A DNA stretch of 11,138 bases from Bacillota bacterium (GTDB taxonomy: Bacteria; Bacillota; Clostridia; Christensenellales; CAG-138): the NCBI GenBank assembly GCA_023458615.1, contig JAEWYV010000146.1:1-11138 (forward strand). The letters run 5' to 3'. Shown piece after piece: positions 7,452 to 11,138 of this stretch. Below the pieces are notes generated by a model that ran no database searches, was not told the origin of the DNA, and saw only the letters and a list, made by a program, of their open reading frames with translations. Made by a program: the position numbers and the translations under genes. How positions within the stretch are numbered: position 1 is the stretch's first letter; each line of letters begins with the position of its first letter.

Positions 7452-7475
7452 TTTGTATTTTGTATGTTGTATAAT
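7448..7475 (+). promoter_or_regulatory. Promoter of the flippase gene, TTGCTT-16-TATAAT
   Basis: A perfect -10 TATAAT (7470-7475) is preceded at 16 bases by TTGCTT (7448-7453). Transcription would start about 7 bases after the -10 box, which falls on the ATG at 7482. The message could therefore be leaderless. Confidence 0.55.
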
Positions 7476-7481
7476 GCAGGG

Positions 7482-9143
7482 ATGATGAACAGAACGCAGA
7501 AGAGCGTTGCAAAAGGTGCGGCACTATTGGGGGCTATGGGATTCGCTTCCAAGATCATTGGAGCCGTTTATACCATTGCCACGACCAACATTGTCGGAAA
7601 ACACGGTATGTCGTATTATACGACAGCTTTTCCTGTATACACATTCCTGCTGGCAATCTCCAGCGCAGGATTGCCGGTTGCCATTTCCAAAATGGTTGCG
7701 GAGAGAATTGCACTCGATGATTACAGCGCGGCACACACCGTTTTTTCCAAGGCAATCAAGGCGATGTTTGCCATTGGGTTGGTCACGTCGATCTTTATGA
7801 TCTCGTTGAGCAGGCCGATTGCGACTGCAATTGGAAGGCCGGATGCCAGTTTGGCAATTGCGGCAATCGCACCGTCCTTGTTCTTCGTAGCCATCATCTC
7901 AGCCTATAGGGGCTATTTCCAGGGCATGCAGCAGATGATGCCGACAGCCGTATCACAAATCATAGAACAAGTCATCAAGGTCATAGCCGGCCTGCTTCTA
8001 GCATGGCTATGGATCGGAAAGGGAGAGATATACGGGGCAGCCGGCGCGGTACTCGGCATTACCATTTCCGAGGTTTTTGCGTTTATTTATTTGTCCATCC
8101 TCTATCGGGCACGAATAGCGGACTTTAAAAAGCAAACAACGAGCCGACATCATGCTGAGTTGACGAAAAACATCGGCAGAAAGCTCATCATTCTAGCTAC
8201 ACCCATTATCGTTGGATCATGCGCCATGCCGCTCGTCCAGCTTGCTGACGCAACGATCATTACGAATACCCTGAATGGCATGAAAAGTGTTGTACTGTTA
8301 GGCCAGCAAATCATACTGAATTCCCGAATTGTTGACTCGCTATTCAGCCTGCTGACAGCGTATGTAAATCCAATCATCAATATGCCGGCAGTGTTCTCTC
8401 TCGCCCTCGCAGTCAGCCTTGTACCTGCGATTTCTAGATCCAAGGCGCATGGTGACCTGAAAGGTATTTCCAACAAAGCGGGCATAGGGCTCAAGCTTGC
8501 CATGTTAATCGGGCTTCCCTGTGCGGCCGGCCTGTTCCTGCTGTCGACTCCGATTATTCATCTTCTGTTTGTCAAACTAAAAGGGGACGATCTCTTAATA
8601 GCTGGAAACCTGATGCGCATCATGTCGGCTGCGGTTTTGTTTTTAACCGTTTTACAGACCATGACTGGTATCCTTCAAGGCCTGGGCAAGACGTATTTGC
8701 CGGTGATCAACCTGTTTATCGGAATATTCGTGAAAATACTCATCAGCATTTTCATTATTCGTATACCGGCGGTCAATATTCAGGGCGCTGCTTATGGAAC
8801 CGTTGCCTGCTATGCAATTGCGGCTGTTCTGGATGTGATCTTTGTCATCAAATACGCAAAAATCAAAATTCAAATTCTGCAGGACTTTATCAAACCCATC
8901 TTGGCGACAGCATGCATGGGACTCGTCGTATACTTCATTATGCCGCACATGGCTGTCGGCGAATATTCACGGATCACGACCATCAGCATTATTCTGATTG
9001 CAATCGTTGCATATGTGTTCTTTACCTTCTTCTTGGGGGCAATAAACAAGGATGATGTGGACTACCTGCCGGGCGGCAAACGGATCAAATCCATAATGAT
9101 CGGCCTTAGAATCTGGAAAGCGGATGATAGCGTCGCAAAATGA
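7482..9143 (+). CDS. Polysaccharide/lipid-linked flippase, SpoVB/MurJ-like MOP family membrane protein, about 553 aa
   Basis: Polytopic membrane protein expected to flip an undecaprenyl-linked sugar precursor (lipid II or an exopolysaccharide unit) across the membrane. The sequence is almost wholly hydrophobic helices with short loops, consistent with about 14 membrane spans. The opening KSVAKGAALLGAMGFASKI, then YYTTAFPVY and SSAGLPVAISKMVAE, follow the pattern of the B. subtilis SpoVB N-terminus. The C-terminal third has the paired helices typical of the Polysacc_synt_C region. ATG 7482 (or the adjacent ATG 7485) is preferred; an in-frame ATG at 7434 has no ribosome binding site and would add residues unlike the family. 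Base use looks more AT-rich than the neighbouring sugar operon. It is flanked by two copies of a 56-bp repeat. Whether it serves spore cortex, peptidoglycan or capsule cannot be decided here. Confidence 0.88.
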   Translation: MMNRTQKSVAKGAALLGAMGFASKIIGAVYTIATTNIVGKHGMSYYTTAFPVYTFLLAISSAGLPVAISKMVAERIALDDYSAAHTVFSKAIKAMFAIGLVTSIFMISLSRPIATAIGRPDASLAIAAIAPSLFFVAIISAYRGYFQGMQQMMPTAVSQIIEQVIKVIAGLLLAWLWIGKGEIYGAAGAVLGITISEVFAFIYLSILYRARIADFKKQTTSRHHAELTKNIGRKLIILATPIIVGSCAMPLVQLADATIITNTLNGMKSVVLLGQQIILNSRIVDSLFSLLTAYVNPIINMPAVFSLALAVSLVPAISRSKAHGDLKGISNKAGIGLKLAMLIGLPCAAGLFLLSTPIIHLLFVKLKGDDLLIAGNLMRIMSAAVLFLTVLQTMTGILQGLGKTYLPVINLFIGIFVKILISIFIIRIPAVNIQGAAYGTVACYAIAAVLDVIFVIKYAKIKIQILQDFIKPILATACMGLVVYFIMPHMAVGEYSRITTISIILIAIVAYVFFTFFLGAINKDDVDYLPGGKRIKSIMIGLRIWKADDSVAK

Positions 9144-9220
9144 GCAATCCTTTCGGCAGATAGTTGCTTATGAAAGTATCTGAGTCAAACAAAAGGGATG
9201 TTGAAAAAAATAATACATGC

Positions 9221-9302
9221 GGCTGCGAGCCCCTTTAAACGTAAGCCAAACAAAAAACCACCCGAATGGGTGGCTTTTTGTTTGGTGGGGATGGAGGGGC
9301 TC
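9221..9302. repeat. tRNA-end/hairpin module, copy A, with a 20-base tRNA-Val remnant
   Basis: Consists of GCGAGCCCCTT, an 18-bp hairpin (9246-9285) and, at 9281-9302, 22 bases identical to 9465-9486, the CCA end, 3' acceptor strand and 3' T-stem side of the intact tRNA-Val. No other tRNA parts (anticodon or D arms) can be found beyond 9302. The outer blocks GAGCCCCT and AGGGGCTC are themselves inverted repeats. It resembles copy B at 9402-9486. Confidence 0.65.
9246..9285. terminator. Bidirectional intrinsic terminator after the flippase gene
   Basis: Arms at 9246-9263 and 9268-9285 pair over 18 bp around the loop GAAT, with one A-C mismatch on the + strand that becomes a G-U wobble on the - strand. 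The core CCACCC/GGGTGG is followed by CTTTTTGTTT on the + strand and by TTTTTTGTTT on the - strand. It can end the flippase transcript on the + strand and any read-through from the tRNA on the - strand. Confidence 0.8.
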
Positions 9303-9356
9303 TCCGCTTCGCCTGCGGGCTGCTTGCACTTCGTGCGGCGCAGCCGCTCGGCGGCG
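9301..9356 (+). repeat. GC-rich 56-bp dispersed repeat, copy 2
   Basis: Second copy of the repeat at 7309-7364, same orientation, about 1.99 kb away. Here TTGCAC pairs with GTGCGG around TTC (9324-9338), and GGCTGC pairs with GCAGCC outside it. Relative to copy 1, one inner pair changes from G-C to A-T, so pairing is kept. It abuts the tRNA remnant of module A. Confidence 0.6.
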
Positions 9357-9372
9357 CTTCCCGGCCGCTAAT

Positions 9373-9397
9373 AACGCCGACACTGCGGCGTTTTCTT
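9373..9397 (+). terminator. Short terminator-like hairpin
   Basis: AACGCCG (9373-9379) pairs with CGGCGTT (9386-9392) over a 6-base loop and is followed by TTCTT. No gene obviously ends here, so its role is unclear. Confidence 0.4.
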
Positions 9398-9401
9398 AAC
9401 G

Positions 9402-9486
9402 CGGCTTCGAGCCCCTTGATGCAGCGCAAAAACAAAGAGCCCATCGGTAGATGGACTCTTTGTTTTTGGTGGGGATGGAGGGGCTC
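9402..9486. repeat. tRNA-end/hairpin module, copy B, overlapping the intact tRNA-Val
   Basis: Contains GCGGCTTCGAGCCCCTT, an 18-bp hairpin (9428-9467) and the 22 bases at 9465-9486 that are the genuine 3' end of the tRNA. TTCGAGCCCCT (9406-9416) is a perfect inverted repeat of AGGGGCTCGAA (9479-9489), part of the tRNA T-arm. The hairpin arms of the two modules differ in sequence but both pair, and both have 18-bp stems and 4-base loops. Confidence 0.6.
9428..9467 (-). terminator. Intrinsic terminator of the tRNA-Val gene
   Basis: Arms at 9428-9445 and 9450-9467 give an 18-bp stem with a 4-base loop. The single non-Watson-Crick position is a C-A mismatch on the + strand but a G-U wobble on the - strand, which supports the - strand as the transcribed one. 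The 3' arm on that strand ends CTCTTTGTTTTT. It begins immediately after the encoded CCA. Confidence 0.85.
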
Positions 9487-9543
9487 GAACCCACGACCTC
9501 TTCGATGTGAACGAAGCGCTCTGACCAGCTGGGCTACATCCCC
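9467..9543 (-). tRNA. tRNA-Val, anticodon CAC, CCA end encoded
   Basis: Cloverleaf on the - strand. Acceptor GGGGATG (9543-9537) pairs with CATCCCC (9477-9471). The D arm is GCCC-AGCTGGTCA-GAGC. The anticodon stem CTTCG/CGAAG encloses the loop TTCACAT, giving anticodon CAC, which reads GUG. The T arm is GTGGG-TTCGAGC-CCCTC; discriminator A and CCA follow. Two stem positions do not pair: C12-A23 in the D stem and U50-U64 in the T stem. The T-loop, A14, G18G19 and anticodon-loop landmarks are intact, so it is probably functional but slightly degenerate. A promoter and a terminator flank it closely, so it is a single-gene transcription unit. Confidence 0.93.
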
Positions 9544-9554
9544 GCGCAAAGGAT

Positions 9555-9583
9555 ATTTTATCGTATCGGGGCAAAAATGGCAA
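9555..9583 (-). promoter_or_regulatory. Promoter of the tRNA-Val gene, TTGCCA-17-TAAAAT
   Basis: On the - strand a -35 box TTGCCA (9583-9578), a 17-base spacer and a -10 box TAAAAT (9560-9555) each match the vegetative sigma consensus at 5 of 6 positions. Transcription would begin near 9548, about 5 bases before the mature tRNA end. Confidence 0.75.
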
Positions 9584-9732
9584 GCCCTTTTCGTCGTTTT
9601 GCGCGCGGGTATTTTTAAGCCTAGATCATCTAGGTTTCGATCAAACATATCCCCAACTCTGCGAGTGAGGGGGCGCTCGTTTGCATGGGCCAGAGGTATA
9701 TTTGGGTCAGATCACTTTTTCGATTGCTTTGG
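9584..9732. other. Intergenic stretch between peptidase stop and tRNA promoter, with one palindrome
   Basis: CCTAGAT (9620-9626) and ATCTAGG (9628-9634) form a 15-base palindrome, extendable by AAG/TTT to 10-base arms if a G-U pair is allowed. It could be an operator or a weak 3' structure of the peptidase message; no T-run follows it on the - strand. No convincing intrinsic terminator for the peptidase and no gene was seen here. Confidence 0.4.
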
Positions 9733-11138
9733 TCATTGCGCGGAATACAGCAGCGATTCCGTCCAATAGGTGTTTTGATAGATATCGTGCAACGAATAGT
9801 AAACCAGACAATCCCCATCGCCGACATCCTCATACGTCACCGCGGGCGCACCATCTACAACAAAGCTGTCGAAGATGTATCGGTCGTCATACGCTTCATC
9901 ATAGGTGTAGTAATCTCCGATCAGATCGATTTTATCCCCGTCCTCGAGTGCGACAAGTCCGCGGGACGCAACGCCCGTGTCATACACACGCTGATACCCG
10001 GCAACGCTGGCGCCATCCTGATTCCAGATAAGGATGAGTTTTGCTTCCTCGTCGTTGACATAGGCGGGTACATATCCTCTGGAAACATCGGGATCATCGC
10101 TCTGCTCGGCAAAATAGCTCACGATATGCCCGTCGATCGCGACCCATGTGTTGTCGTCAAAGCTGACGATGAGGTCGCCGTCGTCGTTATATTGTGCAAC
10201 ATTGTCTGAGCCCAGATGCAAATAGCCGTCTCCGGTATCGAGAAACACCTCAAGGTACACATCCGAGATGTTGTCCCAGTCCTCCTGACTCATGGCAAGG
10301 ACATACTGACCGTCCTTCTCCGTGATCGCCAGCGTTTCCCCGTCATAGGCGTTCTCGGCATAATACGATTCATAATCGGAGACCAGATCGGAATCCATCC
10401 AGCTGGAGTCGCTGAGATCGCTGGTGCTTTGCGCGGCTGCCGTAAACGGGTTTGCTGTTCCGCCGCCATGATAGATCTGTCCGCCCGCCATGAGGCTCGC
10501 AAAATCGGACATGAATTTCTGATAGGACGCGTCCATGCCGATCGATTTTGCAACATCCAGCGTATCCTGCAGCGACTCGATGCTCGCATAGGGGAAATAC
10601 ATGCTCAGCCCCGCATAATGCTCCGCCGTCTGGCGGTTGAGCAGCACGGTTTCGTTCAGTTTTGTGAGCAGCGCCGTTGAGTCGCCCATCGACATGTTGT
10701 TGACGAGATAGGCAAGGTCTACCTGATCATATTCCTCTTCGCCCGGGGAGCGGCTGTCATACCGCGCTTTGGAGACCGCCTTGTAGGCCGAGGTATCAAT
10801 TAGCGCCGTATTGGCATTGGCAAGATAGCCATTTAACTCTTCCATAAACGGTGAGAACGCGGTGAGATCAATCATAGAGAGCGTCAATTCGTCGCCAAAA
10901 TCGCCGTTCTTTTCCTCGCGGATGAACGTATCTACGATAATCTTTCCAACCTCCGGAGAGGGCAGAGAGGCATCTTCATACAGCGCGTTGAGCCAATCCG
11001 TATAGTACCAGCCGCCGCCGGGTTCGGAGCGCTGGGACGCGATGAGATAATCTGCGTGTTTTTCCGCGACAAAGGCGGTCTCCACCGTACCCATCATGCA
11101 GCAGTCAAACCCGATCCAGTCGAATGTGACATTCGCGC
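9733..11138 (-). CDS. Clostripain-family (C11) cysteine peptidase, C-terminal 467 aa, cut by window edge
   Basis: Clan CD cysteine peptidase of the clostripain group, normally exported and cleaving after basic residues. The reading frame is open to the right edge and the first visible residues are ANVTFDWIGFDCC. The last Cys of that stretch (codon 11100-11098) aligns with the catalytic Cys of the family motif D-A-C-L-M. Further family signs are MGTVE, a segment around ADYLIASQ, then EPGGGW and YTDWL. The catalytic His and any signal peptide would lie in the missing N-terminal part. The C-terminal 200 or so residues are strongly acidic (many Asp/Glu, clusters such as DYYTYDEAYDD) and of unrecognised function, perhaps calcium or ligand binding. 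The stop is TGA at 9735-9733. An internal ATG at 11097 is not the start, because the catalytic Cys lies upstream of it. Confidence 0.87.
   Translation of the reverse strand, partial: ANVTFDWIGFDCCMMGTVETAFVAEKHADYLIASQRSEPGGGWYYTDWLNALYEDASLPSPEVGKIIVDTFIREEKNGDFGDELTLSMIDLTAFSPFMEELNGYLANANTALIDTSAYKAVSKARYDSRSPGEEEYDQVDLAYLVNNMSMGDSTALLTKLNETVLLNRQTAEHYAGLSMYFPYASIESLQDTLDVAKSIGMDASYQKFMSDFASLMAGGQIYHGGGTANPFTAAAQSTSDLSDSSWMDSDLVSDYESYYAENAYDGETLAITEKDGQYVLAMSQEDWDNISDVYLEVFLDTGDGYLHLGSDNVAQYNDDGDLIVSFDDNTWVAIDGHIVSYFAEQSDDPDVSRGYVPAYVNDEEAKLILIWNQDGASVAGYQRVYDTGVASRGLVALEDGDKIDLIGDYYTYDEAYDDRYIFDSFVVDGAPAVTYEDVGDGDCLVYYSLHDIYQNTYWTESLLYSAQ

Noticed and set aside
9235..9648. A 137-codon - strand open frame through the tRNA-Val
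   Set aside because: It reads through the tRNA, its terminator and the repeat, contains the typical tRNA-derived peptide, and has no independent coding evidence.
9266..9769. A 167-codon + strand open frame across the tRNA region
   Set aside because: Its middle (WWGWRGSNPRP...) is the familiar spurious translation antisense to a tRNA gene, and the rest crosses two terminators and the 56-bp repeat.

Overview
The window reads as a chromosomal segment of a Gram-positive, probably clostridial, Firmicute of roughly even base composition. Support: the sugar-binding protein is a lipoprotein rather than a periplasmic protein, ribosome binding sites are purine-rich and strong, a clostripain-family (C11) cysteine peptidase is present, and the membrane flippase is of the SpoVB/MurJ-like kind common in spore-forming lineages. 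The genus cannot be fixed from the sequence alone.

Bases 94-5751 (+ strand) look like one carbohydrate operon: a class II ketose-bisphosphate aldolase of the tagatose-bisphosphate-aldolase size class, a complete MglBAC-type galactose/glucose ABC transporter (lipoprotein binding protein, double-ATPase subunit, permease) and a YdhF-like aldo/keto reductase. It ends at a strong hairpin (5791-5833). A 13-bp GC-rich stem-loop separates mglB from mglA, which fits the usual need for more binding protein than ATPase/permease. mglA appears to start at a TTG codon, and mglC starts 4 bases after mglA stops. Inferred flow: the transporter imports a hexose or hexoside, the aldolase acts on its bisphosphate intermediate, and the reductase handles a carbonyl by-product or related sugar.

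Bases 5928-7160 (- strand) encode a full DEAD-box RNA helicase, convergent with the sugar operon. Bases 7161-7481 form a divergent regulatory gap. It holds an extended -10 promoter for the helicase, one copy of a GC-rich 56-bp repeat, three helically phased ATATTGC boxes and a TATAAT promoter placed so that the flippase message may be leaderless. The flippase gene occupies 7482-9143 (+).

Bases 9144-9600 are the structurally densest part. They contain two related modules, each an 18-bp hairpin with a 4-base loop next to the 3' end of a tRNA-Val sequence. Only one module belongs to an intact tRNA-Val(CAC) gene (- strand, own promoter); the other carries just the last 20 bases of the tRNA. The second copy of the 56-bp repeat lies between them, so the flippase gene sits between two direct copies. 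From 9733 to the right edge (- strand) lies a clostripain-like peptidase whose N-terminal part is outside the window.

No CRISPR array, transposase, integrase or phage gene was seen. The candidates for something not already described are the repeat and twin-hairpin system around the flippase and tRNA, and the phased boxes upstream of the flippase.
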